Origin: Gracilimonas sp.
Lineage (GTDB): Bacteria; Bacteroidota; Rhodothermia; Balneolales; Balneolaceae
DNA length: 64,000 nt
NCBI RefSeq assembly: GCF_040218225.1
Contig: NZ_JAVJQO010000004.1
Location: 605,327-669,326 of the forward strand
Direction: 5' to 3'
A model generated the notes under the pieces. It made no database searches, was not told the DNA's origin, and worked only from the letters and a program-made list of their open reading frames with translations. This document shows positions 53,703-63,034 of this stretch, one piece after another; position 1 is the first letter of the stretch; each line of letters opens with the position of its first letter. Made by a program: the position numbers and the translations under genes.

Positions 53703-53767
53703 TTTACGTTTTTAACGAGCTTTGAATTTACTGGTGATCACTTCTTTTTCGTCTTTGAAATCATAGG

Positions 53768-56700
53768 CTATTCCAATTTAAGGTGATTGTCTTGCCTGAC
53801 AAGATCAGGGCGAGTTCCATAGGGGTCGATACTCACATACTGTGGAAGAGTGTCAACCTGTATCACCAACTGCTGTTTGCCATCTTTAATTTCGCGGGGC
53901 TTAAGAATTATAATGTCTTCTTTAGAAGCTTCGGAAGGATGAACTGAAAACAGCCCAATCGATACCGGCTCATTCATTGAAACCGGGGATTCTATTCCGT
54001 TAATCGACTCAAGTTTTTCTGCTTCTATAGTAATAGTAATCTGAAAGGTACCATTGGCAAGTGTGCTATATCCTGCATCAGATATTGACAGGTTATAGGT
54101 AATGATTTTCTTAAACCAGTCATCAATCAGGCTATGATATTCCTTCGGTATGGACTTATAGATTTCATTTAAGAACTCTGGCGAAGTTACCGATGCATCG
54201 AGTTCATTTTTATGTCGATTTATCAGGGTTTTTAATACCCGGTTTAATGATTCTTCACCAATGAGTTCTTTAAGGGCCATCATCACAATATAGCTTTTCC
54301 CATAGAGCATGTAGTGTTCCCCCTGCTCCAGGTAAAGGGGTTGTTCCGGTGCAGAAGCGTAAGAACGCCCATTAAAATAGGTATGATTGGCAGACTCACT
54401 GAGTTGATAAAGGGAGGCCATGCCGTAGTATTTTTCCATTACAACGGCTTCGGTGTATTTGGCAAAGCCTTCTACAAAAATGGCACCTCCACTTATGCTT
54501 TGAGTACTCAGCATATGTCCCCACCACTGGTGCGCTACTTCGTGAATGGCGCGTTTTGCAACCAAGCTGAAAGTGGAAGTATCCCTTTCATCAACAAGAT
54601 AGAAGTTATCTTCAACCATGCTGATGGTACCACTGGCAGCGAAGCCTCCAAATCCCCAGAATGAAGGTATTTCTACAATACGCAGGTGTTCAAGGGGATA
54701 TTCTCCAAACTCTTTCTGAGCGTAATCCAGGGTTTGTTTCATGCTACTCATAGTGGTCGGATTATTGAACTCATGACCGGGATGGAAATAATGCTCAAGG
54801 CTGATTCCTTTATAGTCCTCTTGTTCTATGGCATAATCTGCAGAATGATAGCTAATGGCGGGAGCTACTGGTTTTGAAGATTCATACCGGTAGTAGTTTC
54901 TGCCATTTTTCGACCATTGTTCTTTTAGATCACCGACAGAGATACCTGTTTGGGACGCAGGTACAGATAATGTAGTTTCCAAATCAACCCGACCAAAACC
55001 GGATTCCATCACTTCAAAATCGGCTGCTGAAGGTTGCTCTTGTTCACGTTCTGGGAGGCCGCGCTTTTCACGTTCTGTTTTGTCGGAAACTTCCAGGTTA
55101 TCCGTATAGCCCAAATAAGGACTAAAATCCCTCAGATGCACATAACTTCCGTTATCCACCAGGTCATTTCCGGAACGGAGTCCTTCTTGATTGCTTTGTG
55201 CAGTGAATGTGAGTGCGACCTTATCACCGGGAAGCACCGGCTTGTTGAAGAGAAATTCATAGATACCAAGCGTGGCATCGTGATAGATGAGGGTAGCACC
55301 TTCGAGCTGAATATCGGTTATGCTTTTCTTTTCTATGATCAGAGCCCTGTTCACAACGGTATCACTTTTGTTCGTTAAAGTGTAAACAGCATCTACAGTG
55401 TAGCTTCTTTTTTCCGGATAAAGCGCCACATTTGTTGAAATAGCAACGGGATACAGCCACTTTTCTTCATCGTAATGTTTGTACTTTTTTTCATAGTCGG
55501 CCCATCGATCCAGTCTTTCACTCGTTGACAGGTATTCTGATTCGATATTGGTTTTGTAGAAGATCATCCCTGAAGTGCACAAGAAAGCTATTCCAAGAAC
55601 TGCAACAACAGCTAATCGTCTCTGCGACCATCCTCTGAATAACTGTCTGGCATGAATAAGAAATCGCTCGGTGATACCCCGTCTCCAAATGTGAAGTGCT
55701 ATCAGAGACAAAATCAGCCCCAGTATCATCCAATGTGTGGAAAACAGGTAAAAGGTCCCGGCATTATTACTGACTCCGGTCATATCAGAAAAGGTAACCG
55801 ATGGCATGGCACCTACTTTCAATAACGGATGTTCAATGCCAAGGGATCCGGACAGAGGGGTGGCGAAAACGGCAACAAAAAGTCCGGTGATGGCCATCCC
55901 TAAATACTTATCCGGTGAGAGTGCCTGCACAAACATCCCGAACAGTATGTAGAAAGCAAGGGGAATTCCCTGGAAGTAGTATAGTGACAGATAGGTGCCC
56001 GCATCAATGACGGTATAATCCATCACCAATTGAAAAACGATAGCAATAACAATTTCAAGGGTGATGAACATCAACGGGATGAAAAGCAGCACTGAAACCT
56101 TCGACCAAAAGAAGGAGGCATTGGAAGCGGGAGTTGCATCCAGAATAAGATGCATATTCTCACTTCGCTCTTTCCAGCCCCACTCGCCACTATAAAATAT
56201 AACCAGCATCACACCAAAGATGAATAAGGCGGTGTTGTTTAAACCAGCTAATAAGGCTGTGACCGGATATAGACTTTCGGAGTAGCTACCACCCTCAATG
56301 AGCTTAGAAGAAAACTCGGCTCCAATAACAAATATGATGAAAGCGAGCATGGCCTGAAAAGGCAGGCTTTTGAACAGCTGCTTGACCCCTGTTTTACTCT
56401 GAGCAATGAAACTATGCCAAAAAAGTCGACTGCTGCTTAATGATGGATTAACCGGACGGTAAATGGTGTCTTTTACATCATTTTTTTCAGGTGCTACTTT
56501 ATCGGGGGTGGAATCCTTTTTTCCTTTTTGGAAGGTTCGAAATGAAAAAAACCTATAGGAAAGACCTAATATTGCGAAAGAGACGCCTATCCAGAGTAAA
56601 CGGTTGAGCAGGAAATTCCCACTTAGTGACACCCAGACCGTATTTTTTTGAAGAGGAGTGAGGTACTGGCTTTGCTCCATAAAAGCTGATATCCCAAATG

Positions 56701-57343
56701 GGTCACCCAGCGCAGCCAGCGTCATATTATCGGTGTGAGTGGGGGTTGAACCGGCCAGCATCGGAGAGTCGAAGAAAAAGGAACAAACAAAGTAAAGCAC
56801 ATACACCAGGATGGCAGATGCGTAAATCGACATGCGGTTTTTGGAAAGGAGTCCCACAGAAAATATAAAGGCAGAACAGATGAAGACGTTCGGTAGCACG
56901 AATACCAGCCAATTCCAGAAATAGGGAGAAACAGAAAATGGAGAGAGGCGATCGGGGTCCAAATCAAAGAGGAGCGTGCCTGTCATCATACCAAGCAAAA
57001 GTGGACTTACGGACAGAATGCTGAACACAAACACCCCGGAAAACCGACTCATGAAAAATTGGTGCTTTTGAACTCCGGTGCTGAAAATAATTTCCTGCAT
57101 CTGGTAGGTACGGTCCCGTAATATCCCATTTATCACAAAAAACATGATGGCAAAAACCGCTCCGAGCGTAAAAATGGAGGTATAATAGCTGATTTGGTAC
57201 GGGGCATTAAAGTCAACAAGGTCGGGGGCAAAAGCCTGACCGCCAATCTGCAAACCGCAAAGGAAGAACAGGATCATAGCAGCGGGTAATGCCCACAGCT
57301 TTTTCTGGTACTTAAGTTCGAATCTGAATAATGCTGAGATCAT
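53768..57343 (-). CDS. ABC-2 type permease fused to M1 aminopeptidase
   Basis: An 1191-residue protein. About twelve membrane segments make an ABC-2 permease over residues 1-590. A periplasmic M1 metallopeptidase domain follows, with HEVAHQWWGH (HEVAH at 934-938) and the downstream Glu in FVEGFAKYTEAVV. Membrane permease and peptidase are thus one chain. It overlaps the upstream ATPase gene by 4 bases, so they form one transporter. Such fusions are known in Bacteroidota, but the transported or cleaved substrate is not. The divergent LytS/LytTR system is the likely regulator. Confidence 0.9.
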   Translation of the reverse strand: MISALFRFELKYQKKLWALPAAMILFFLCGLQIGGQAFAPDLVDFNAPYQISYYTSIFTLGAVFAIMFFVINGILRDRTYQMQEIIFSTGVQKHQFFMSRFSGVFVFSILSVSPLLLGMMTGTLLFDLDPDRLSPFSVSPYFWNWLVFVLPNVFICSAFIFSVGLLSKNRMSIYASAILVYVLYFVCSFFFDSPMLAGSTPTHTDNMTLAALGDPFGISAFMEQSQYLTPLQKNTVWVSLSGNFLLNRLLWIGVSFAILGLSYRFFSFRTFQKGKKDSTPDKVAPEKNDVKDTIYRPVNPSLSSSRLFWHSFIAQSKTGVKQLFKSLPFQAMLAFIIFVIGAEFSSKLIEGGSYSESLYPVTALLAGLNNTALFIFGVMLVIFYSGEWGWKERSENMHLILDATPASNASFFWSKVSVLLFIPLMFITLEIVIAIVFQLVMDYTVIDAGTYLSLYYFQGIPLAFYILFGMFVQALSPDKYLGMAITGLFVAVFATPLSGSLGIEHPLLKVGAMPSVTFSDMTGVSNNAGTFYLFSTHWMILGLILSLIALHIWRRGITERFLIHARQLFRGWSQRRLAVVAVLGIAFLCTSGMIFYKTNIESEYLSTSERLDRWADYEKKYKHYDEEKWLYPVAISTNVALYPEKRSYTVDAVYTLTNKSDTVVNRALIIEKKSITDIQLEGATLIYHDATLGIYEFLFNKPVLPGDKVALTFTAQSNQEGLRSGNDLVDNGSYVHLRDFSPYLGYTDNLEVSDKTEREKRGLPEREQEQPSAADFEVMESGFGRVDLETTLSVPASQTGISVGDLKEQWSKNGRNYYRYESSKPVAPAISYHSADYAIEQEDYKGISLEHYFHPGHEFNNPTTMSSMKQTLDYAQKEFGEYPLEHLRIVEIPSFWGFGGFAASGTISMVEDNFYLVDERDTSTFSLVAKRAIHEVAHQWWGHMLSTQSISGGAIFVEGFAKYTEAVVMEKYYGMASLYQLSESANHTYFNGRSYASAPEQPLYLEQGEHYMLYGKSYIVMMALKELIGEESLNRVLKTLINRHKNELDASVTSPEFLNEIYKSIPKEYHSLIDDWFKKIITYNLSISDAGYSTLANGTFQITITIEAEKLESINGIESPVSMNEPVSIGLFSVHPSEASKEDIIILKPREIKDGKQQLVIQVDTLPQYVSIDPYGTRPDLVRQDNHLKLE

Positions 57344-58236
57344 GATAAGCCCATAGTTTGCTGTTCTGATTTTGGAACAATAGAGAAATAGTAATCTTCC
57401 AGGTTTGGAGGAACTGCTTCAAAATCGATGTCGGGTACGTGTTCTGCCTTTATGTGAATCTGAGTCTCTCCGGCTACCAGTCGCGTGGAAATCACGTCAT
57501 AGTTTTCTCGATAGTGGGGGAGGTCATCGGAGGGAATCGTCTTTCTCCATATTTGTCCGTCTAAACTTTCTACAAGATCAGAAGGATTGCCGTGAATCAG
57601 TATGCTGCCGCGATCCAGAATTGCCATACTGGAGCAGAGGTTGTAAATGTCAGCGACTATATGAGTGGAAAGAATGACGATGATATTCTCCCCGATTTTA
57701 CTCAGCATATTCAGGAACCGATGCCGTTCTTCGGGATCCAATCCTGCTGTCGGTTCATCGACAATGATGATCTTCGGATCTCCAAGCAGAGCCTGGGCAA
57801 TACCAAAACGCTGGCGCATTCCTCCCGAATAGGTATGGACGTGCTTTTTCCGGTGCTCCCATAAATTGGTTTGATGCAGCAGGCTTTCAATTTGCTGGCT
57901 GCGCTCTTTCTTATTCAAAAGTCCCTTTAAAACACCAATGTGGTGTAAAAGCTCAACGGCCGTTAGTTTAGGATACACCCCGAATTCCTGGGGAAGGTAT
58001 CCAAGTCCTTTGCGAATAATATCCGGATTTTGGTGTATGTCGCACTCGTTAAACTGAATTCTGCCCGAAGTGGGAGATTGTAGCGTGGCGATGGTACGCA
58101 TCAGGGAAGACTTTCCTGCTCCATTGGCTCCAAGCAGACCAAACATCCCATTCTCTATGGTAAGAGATACATCGTTCAGCGCTTTGGTTCCATTGGGATA
58201 GGTTTTGGATATGTTTTGAATGTGGAGGGTATTCAT
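57340..58236 (-). CDS. ABC transporter ATP-binding protein
   Basis: A 298-residue ATPase. Walker A GANGAGKSSL, Q-loop in YLPQEFGVYPKL, signature YSGGMRQRFGIAQALLG, Walker B IIIVDEPTAGLD and switch His in ILSTHIVAD are all present. A C-terminal extension (about 225-298) is typical of CcmA/drug-exporter subunits. It partners the permease-aminopeptidase, whose start it overlaps by 4 bases. Confidence 0.94.
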   Translation of the reverse strand: MNTLHIQNISKTYPNGTKALNDVSLTIENGMFGLLGANGAGKSSLMRTIATLQSPTSGRIQFNECDIHQNPDIIRKGLGYLPQEFGVYPKLTAVELLHHIGVLKGLLNKKERSQQIESLLHQTNLWEHRKKHVHTYSGGMRQRFGIAQALLGDPKIIIVDEPTAGLDPEERHRFLNMLSKIGENIIVILSTHIVADIYNLCSSMAILDRGSILIHGNPSDLVESLDGQIWRKTIPSDDLPHYRENYDVISTRLVAGETQIHIKAEHVPDIDFEAVPPNLEDYYFSIVPKSEQQTMGLS

Positions 58237-58353
58237 AGCAACTCATTTTTGTTGAATTTGATCGAAGCTACGCAGGCAGGTTTGCTTTGTTCACCGGATT
58301 GGATAAACAGCAGTATTCTTGATATGGACAGTGAGTAAACAGGCATGAATCCG

Positions 58354-58401
58354 GTTGATGAAGCAAACAGATGGGTTCATGTTAAAAACGATATCGTTCA
58401 T
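58354..58401. promoter_or_regulatory. Three LytTR-like boxes phased at 21 bp
   Basis: GTTGAT at 58354, GTTCAT at 58375 and GTTCAT at 58396 are direct repeats, each exactly 21 bp from the next, which is two helical turns. GTTNAT fits the core of LytTR-domain binding sites, which usually occur as pairs of direct repeats with this spacing. They lie between the divergent ABC/M1 operon and the LytS/LytTR genes. The last box also overlaps the palindrome AACGATATCGTT (58387-58398). Confidence 0.7.
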
Positions 58402-58444
58402 CCATAGGCAGAGAATGAATGCCGGATTTGTCCTATTTTGAATC

Positions 58445-59569
58445 ATGATAAAAGATTGGACGAAATATCAGGCGTTTGTCATAGGGCCGGCTATCACTTA
58501 TGCAATGATCTTGTTTATGGAATACATAGACCTGATCAGGGTACCCTCAGGGGCGTGGATATCGAATACGCTTGGGTTCTTGTTTTATGCCCTATTCATT
58601 TCACTTGCAATCCATAAATACCTGGCAAAGGGAGGTTCGCTGATTAGAGTTGGGGCAGGTTTTGGCATTCTGGCCATTGTGATTTTCAGTATCGGATATT
58701 TCACCAGTAATATTCAGGATAATCCACTGATGATTTTACTGATGATCTCTTTCTGGCTGGTGCTATTCTATTTCATTTTACCGGAATTTTTCCAAAAGTA
58801 TCGATGGCTGATTGTCGGCTTATACGGGGGGTCGGCACTATTCTTTTTATACGCAAGGCTATTCACGGGGAGCTTTGAATTGTATGAAAGCACTTATAAA
58901 GTCTGGGCACTGAGCTTATTTTTGCTTCCCATTCCCATTCTTATAAGCCTTTGGTTTTATGAACAATGGAAATGGTTCCGAACCCTGAAAGCGGAGAAAG
59001 CCAAAGCGGAACTGGCCTTGTTGAGAAGCCAGATCAATCCACATTTTTTCTTCAATACATTAAACAACCTTTACTCGTTGGTGGTACATCAGTCTGATAA
59101 AGCTCCGGAAGTAGTCCTGAAACTGTCGGATATGATGAGATATACCATTTATGAAGGGAAGAAAGATATGGTGCCTTTGAATGAAGAAGTTGAATACCTG
59201 CAGCGCTATATCGACTTGCACAAAATAAGGTATCAAAAGGAAGTGGATATCCGGTTCGAAAAGCCGGAAGATTCTGATGCCGATATCGCACCATTACTGT
59301 TTATTGTCCCTCTGGAAAATTCGTTCAAACACGGAGTGGAAAGTATGCGGGAAGGAGCGTATATACACCTTTCTGTAAAAACAGATGCCAGAGAAGGAAA
59401 AGTTGTTTTTGAAATTAGTAATAACTTTGAAGAACAGGAAGGAGAAGCTGAAAAGGGTATTGGCCTCCAAAATCTTAAGCAACGCCTGGAATTGTTATAC
59501 CCCGACCGGCATAAGCTGGATATTTTGAAAGAAGAAGGCGTATTTACGATAATCCTTGAGCTCTGTTAA
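58445..59569 (+). CDS. LytS/YehU-type sensor histidine kinase
   Basis: A 374-residue protein. Five to six membrane segments cover residues about 13-172, without a large extracellular domain. The His_kinase domain then has the phospho-acceptor His200 in RSQINPHFFFNTLNN. The ATPase domain has PLLFIVPLENSFKHG and GIGLQNLKQRLELLY. The start at 58445 is an ATG close behind TATTTTG. It signals to the response regulator starting 2 bases downstream. The sensed signal is not known; membrane-embedded sensing is likely. Confidence 0.92.
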   Translation: MIKDWTKYQAFVIGPAITYAMILFMEYIDLIRVPSGAWISNTLGFLFYALFISLAIHKYLAKGGSLIRVGAGFGILAIVIFSIGYFTSNIQDNPLMILLMISFWLVLFYFILPEFFQKYRWLIVGLYGGSALFFLYARLFTGSFELYESTYKVWALSLFLLPIPILISLWFYEQWKWFRTLKAEKAKAELALLRSQINPHFFFNTLNNLYSLVVHQSDKAPEVVLKLSDMMRYTIYEGKKDMVPLNEEVEYLQRYIDLHKIRYQKEVDIRFEKPEDSDADIAPLLFIVPLENSFKHGVESMREGAYIHLSVKTDAREGKVVFEISNNFEEQEGEAEKGIGLQNLKQRLELLYPDRHKLDILKEEGVFTIILELC

Positions 59570-59571
59570 TT

Positions 59572-60288
59572 ATGATCAAATGTATAATTGTAGATGATGA
59601 ACCTCTGGCTCACGACCTTGTGAGTACCTTTTGTGAACGATTGCCTCATCTTCAGGTGGTTGCCCAATGTTATGATGCTCTGGAAGCTTTGGAGTGGCTT
59701 AATTCAAACAAAGCGGACTTAATGTTTCTTGATCTGCATATGCCCAAACTCAAAGGGTTTGATTTTCTCCGAACCCTGCAGAATCCGCCAAAGGTAATTG
59801 TAACCACCGCATATAAAGAGCATGCCCTCGAAGGCTACGAACTTGCTATAGAAGACTACCTGGTTAAGCCGTTCAGCTTTGAGCGATTTTTGAAGGCTGT
59901 TAACCGAGCTATTTCACAATCCTCTTCAGCAGGAAAGGAAAAAGAAAGTCAGGGAGGAGAAGAATTCAAATCCACTTCCCGTTTTTTTGTAAAGGGAGAT
60001 AAGGAGTATCATCAGGTGAATACGGAAGACATTCTGTACGTGGAAGCCCGGGGAAATTATTCCGCTTTATTTTTGAAAGGGGAAGAACTATTGGTTCATG
60101 AAAAGATCTCGGATCTGGAAGAGCTGCTTCCGCAACCTTCATTTATGCGTGTGCATCGTTCGTTCATTGTAGCGGCAGACAAGATCAAAACTATACAGGG
60201 AAATACCATCACCCTGGGAAAGCATGAAGTCCCCATAGGGCAGACATACAGCAAAACGGTTCGGGATGAAATTCTAAAACGGGAATAA
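59572..60288 (+). CDS. LytTR-family response regulator
   Basis: A 238-residue protein. The receiver domain has acidic D8/D9, phospho-acceptor D54 (MFLDLHMPKLKG), and Lys in YLVKPFSF. A LytTR DNA-binding domain covers about 140-238, with DILYVEARGNYSALFL and FMRVHRSFIVAADKI. It is the partner of the kinase upstream. It is the obvious protein to bind the phased GTTNAT boxes at 58354-58401 and so to control itself and the divergent transporter. Confidence 0.94.
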   Translation: MIKCIIVDDEPLAHDLVSTFCERLPHLQVVAQCYDALEALEWLNSNKADLMFLDLHMPKLKGFDFLRTLQNPPKVIVTTAYKEHALEGYELAIEDYLVKPFSFERFLKAVNRAISQSSSAGKEKESQGGEEFKSTSRFFVKGDKEYHQVNTEDILYVEARGNYSALFLKGEELLVHEKISDLEELLPQPSFMRVHRSFIVAADKIKTIQGNTITLGKHEVPIGQTYSKTVRDEILKRE

Positions 60289-60322
60289 ATAGAACAGAGA
60301 TCTTGACGTTTGGCTTTATATG

Positions 60323-60733
60323 CTACTCATACCAGGGCAATATTTTATTTCTATTACTCCACATATAGATGCCTGCACATAAAAAAGTTATGCTAAGTAG
60401 AACACTCAACAAGCCCAGTTGTCCATCTATGTGCCCCTCAGGTATTGGTTTTATAAATTCGTTTGTAGCACTTAATAAAAGCCTCACTGTAGACCAAAGG
60501 ATGATCAAGGCAGACCAAAGCCCGACACTTCTTTTGTATGCTTTCGGTGATTTTTTAAGGCTAAATAAAATCAAGGCTAAAATTGTGAGTATGATTAACA
60601 GAGGCACGAAACTTCCGATGAGGGCATATAGCACGCCTTTATAAATGAAAAAAATCAATGTCAGGCTCAGGCTTAAACTAAAAAGCCGGTCCTGGTTAAA
60701 TATGTTGCGCAAGTGGTCCGTTGATTTTACCAT
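60323..60733 (-). CDS. Small four-helix membrane protein
   Basis: A 136-residue protein with about four hydrophobic segments (LFSLSLSLTLIFFIYKGVLYAL, LIILTILALILFSL, SVGLWSALIILWSTV and LSVLLSITFLCAGIYMW). It starts one base inside the stop of the M28 gene, so the two are co-translated. No motif points to a function; it may be a membrane partner of the peptidase. It converges with the response regulator gene. Confidence 0.6.
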   Translation of the reverse strand: MVKSTDHLRNIFNQDRLFSLSLSLTLIFFIYKGVLYALIGSFVPLLIILTILALILFSLKKSPKAYKRSVGLWSALIILWSTVRLLLSATNEFIKPIPEGHIDGQLGLLSVLLSITFLCAGIYMWSNRNKILPWYE

Positions 60734-61677
60734 TACAGCACCAGTTTTTTTATAATTTCTGCCACCAGATTTGAACTGGAAAGTAAGTAGCTGAAATCCA
60801 CCGTCTCGAAGGTATCTTTGGGAGAGTCTTTGTAGGGAGTGGAATCACGATGATAGAATAATTCACCGGCTCCGATTACACTGTAGCCGCCGGGAACAAA
60901 AGCATCAAAATCTGTTGAGCTTACCTCGTACCCAATCGGATCAATGACTATCTCATGTATTGGGATGTTGTGAGCAGCAGCTGTTTCTTTATAGATTGAT
61001 CGTAATGATTCAGATGGAGAAAAAATCTCCATAGCTTTATCCTGATTCTCATCCCATCCAACCATGTCAAAACAATGAATGGAGTGTACATTCCATTGCT
61101 TCTCTTTGATGAGATCCAGAAAAGCCCGGCTTCCGATCAGCTCTTCCTCTTCCTGGTCAAAAAATACCAGTACTATATTTTTGTCTCTGGATTTCATTTC
61201 AGCTACTTCTTGTGCAACGCTGTAAATAAGGGCGATGCCAGTGGCATTATCAATGGCTCCCGGGGCATTTCTCTTTCCGGTATCATAATGAGCACCAAGA
61301 ATGATGTATTCGTTGCTGGATTGGGTAGCAGGAAGAATTCCATACACATTGGACCCTTGGAATGGGCCAACGATCAAATCAATAGCAGGGTTGAGATTGG
61401 GTGACATATAGTGTTGCTCCTGAGGCTCGATATTCAATTGTAAAAGCAACTCTTTTAAATACCTTTCGGCCAGTTTGCGTTCTTCTTTAGACCAGCGAAT
61501 GCCCATGGTTATATTATTAGCCAGCTCATATTCACCGGACAAATGCCCGACAATTTGTTGCTGATATTCGGATTTTTCTTTAGATAAGTTATCCTCCAAC
61601 AGGGCTTGAACATCCTCACTACTTTGGCACGAGGTTAATGTCACAATTATGGTAATAAGGAAAACAATTCTTCTCAT
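60733..61677 (-). CDS. M28 family metallopeptidase, lipoprotein
   Basis: A 314-residue protein with a lipoprotein signal (MRRIVFLITIIVTLTSC; Cys17). The single catalytic domain has ILGAHYDTGKRNAPGAIDNATG, VFFDQEEEELIGS, HCFDMVGWDE and the late ST-DFDAF segment, the M28 zinc ligands. It is much shorter than the M28 protein at 6351 and lacks the protease-associated insert. A degenerate attC site starts 12 bases upstream of its start codon, so it lies at the inner edge of the integron array and could itself be a former cassette. Confidence 0.88.
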   Translation of the reverse strand: MRRIVFLITIIVTLTSCQSSEDVQALLEDNLSKEKSEYQQQIVGHLSGEYELANNITMGIRWSKEERKLAERYLKELLLQLNIEPQEQHYMSPNLNPAIDLIVGPFQGSNVYGILPATQSSNEYIILGAHYDTGKRNAPGAIDNATGIALIYSVAQEVAEMKSRDKNIVLVFFDQEEEELIGSRAFLDLIKEKQWNVHSIHCFDMVGWDENQDKAMEIFSPSESLRSIYKETAAAHNIPIHEIVIDPIGYEVSSTDFDAFVPGGYSVIGAGELFYHRDSTPYKDSPKDTFETVDFSYLLSSSNLVAEIIKKLVL

Positions 61678-61688
61678 TAGCTGAAATG

Positions 61689-61820
61689 GCTGATAACGGC
61701 ACGGGATTATAATTTGGTAGAAGTAGCGAAATTAATTCCTGGCAATCAAGTTCCATCGCACCTCGTCCGCGGTCTCTGCTGAACTTGATCCAGTATCCGA
61801 TTTAAAACGCATTTTTAGCC
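61689..61820 (-). repeat. Degenerate integron attC site with internal insertion
   Basis: Read on the minus strand it begins GGCTAAAAATGCGTTTTAAA, where intact sites have GTATAAC followed by the same GCGTTTTAAATCGGA. It shares the central block found in the other copies. Its far end has lost about 16 bases, including GTTTAAACGC. A segment matching the interspersed palindrome (TGAACTTGATC) is inserted inside. It is probably no longer recombined. Confidence 0.65.
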
Positions 61821-61824
61821 GCCG

Positions 61825-62238
61825 CTATATGTCTGAAAGAGAGATTTCCTGTACCGATTTAAAATCTTTTGTATTAAAAGTGGCCACTTCCTGGATGCCA
61901 TGTGCCAAACCAATGCTGATTATCTCAAAGTCATGGATTTTAAGACCGGAAGGGGAATACCGATGTACCAAGTCCAGCAAAATTGCCAGTGATTCCGGTG
62001 TGGGATAGATAACTTCCACACTCTGAATGATCTCCTCAATAATTTCTAAAGCCAATTCAGAGTTGAGATTATAGCCCGAGGATTTAGTAACAACGGTTAA
62101 AAATTCGATTAAATTCTTTGAGGTGGTTACAAGCTGTTTTTCTGTCTGATCTAAAATCTGTTTTGCTTGATCGTAATATTTAGAGTCCTCATCAATTCCA
62201 TACACAAAAATATTGGTATCAATAAGTACTCTACTCAT
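61825..62238 (-). CDS. PIN-domain toxin (VapC-like ribonuclease)
   Basis: A 137-residue PIN protein. The acidic active site is visible: LIDTNIFVYG (D7), NLIEFLTVV (Glu near 44), KIHDFEI (Asp near 103) and TFNTKDF (Asp near 124). The family cleaves RNA and is inhibited by a partner whose gene lies just upstream. It overlaps that gene by 8 bases. Within an integron cassette, such a module can stabilise the array against loss. Confidence 0.87.
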   Translation of the reverse strand: MSRVLIDTNIFVYGIDEDSKYYDQAKQILDQTEKQLVTTSKNLIEFLTVVTKSSGYNLNSELALEIIEEIIQSVEVIYPTPESLAILLDLVHRYSPSGLKIHDFEIISIGLAHGIQEVATFNTKDFKSVQEISLSDI

Positions 62239-62410
62239 AGGCTACAGATCGTAGGTTTTGATTATCCAGTTTTCCCTTAAGTTTTAAAGAGCGGATATTC
62301 AGCTTGGTTTTTTTAGTCTTATTGAGAGAAGACAAATACAGATATACTTTTTCCAATTCCGTGTCAGAGAGTCGATCTATTTCTTTTTTAACTTTCTCTT
62401 TTGTAATCAT
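62231..62410 (-). CDS. Antitoxin of the PIN toxin
   Basis: A 59-residue protein from the ATG at 62410 (MITKEKVKKEIDRLSDTELEKVYLYLSSL); an upstream ATG at 62434 is an alternative. A helical N-terminal half could bind DNA or dimerise. A Lys-rich extended tail (about 31-59, with LKLKGKLDNQNLRS) would wrap the toxin. Its place before and overlapping the PIN gene is standard. The exact antitoxin family was not recognised. Confidence 0.7.
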   Translation of the reverse strand: MITKEKVKKEIDRLSDTELEKVYLYLSSLNKTKKTKLNIRSLKLKGKLDNQNLRSVAYE

Positions 62411-62490
62411 GGTATACAGATTTGTTAACAGCAATAATTTAACTAACGCAAAGGAATTTTCATAAGTATAGCAACGATGGTGATAAGGCG

Positions 62491-62606
62491 GCTAACGACC
62501 CTGCGTTTAAACGGCGCGGGGATTATAATTTAGTTGAAGTAGCGAAATTAATTCCTTGCAATCAAGTTCCATTGTACCCCGTCCGATTTAAAACGCATTG
62601 TTATAC
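62491..62606 (-). repeat. Integron attC site
   Basis: A 116-base element. On the minus strand it starts GTATAAC (62606-62600) and ends GTTAGC (62496-62491), the R'' and R' core boxes. Inner arms GCGTTTTAAATCGGA and CGTTTAAACGC pair imperfectly. The central block is nearly identical to that of the copy at 63859. Confidence 0.87.
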
Positions 62607-62612
62607 CCGCGC

Positions 62613-63032
62613 TTATTGAATGTTAAAATTGAACTTAATTCCATTGATATTTTTGTTCGGCTCAATTCTAAAACCTGGTGTATTGGTTGTATCAAGTACA
62701 ACAGATACAGAATCATTTGAAAACCATTCAATATTTGGCGGAATTCGATTAATCATTAAAACATTTCCAGTCAAAGGATAACTTTCTGAAGAATCGACAA
62801 CTGACATTTGAATAGCAGTGTAACCTAATGCGCCAGAATCATAATTGTAGAGCCCAATTTTATTTGTGGAATCTGGTGAAAACGATTCTTCCAAAATGAG
62901 CTGCTTTTCAACTTGCCAAATATCATCATTGAGAGAATTAAAAGCAGAGGTAATCATATAAACCCAAACGCCAAATCCAATTACTCCGACAACGATAACA
63001 CCAAGAAGTATTTTTAAAAAGGTTTTAGCCAT
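62613..63032 (-). CDS. Cassette-borne protein with N-terminal membrane helix
   Basis: A 139-residue protein with one membrane helix (about 6-28: LKILLGVIVVGVIGFGVWVYMI) and a soluble outer part. It has no recognised family. It starts 2 bases after the lipoprotein gene and shares that gene's cassette, so the two are likely to function together. Confidence 0.6.
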   Translation of the reverse strand: MAKTFLKILLGVIVVGVIGFGVWVYMITSAFNSLNDDIWQVEKQLILEESFSPDSTNKIGLYNYDSGALGYTAIQMSVVDSSESYPLTGNVLMINRIPPNIEWFSNDSVSVVLDTTNTPGFRIEPNKNINGIKFNFNIQ

Positions 63033-63034
63033 TT

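Noticed and set aside
58387..58398. Perfect 12-bp palindrome AACGATATCGTT as a separate operator
   Set aside because: It overlaps the third GTTNAT box and is partly explained by it, so it is kept only as a note.
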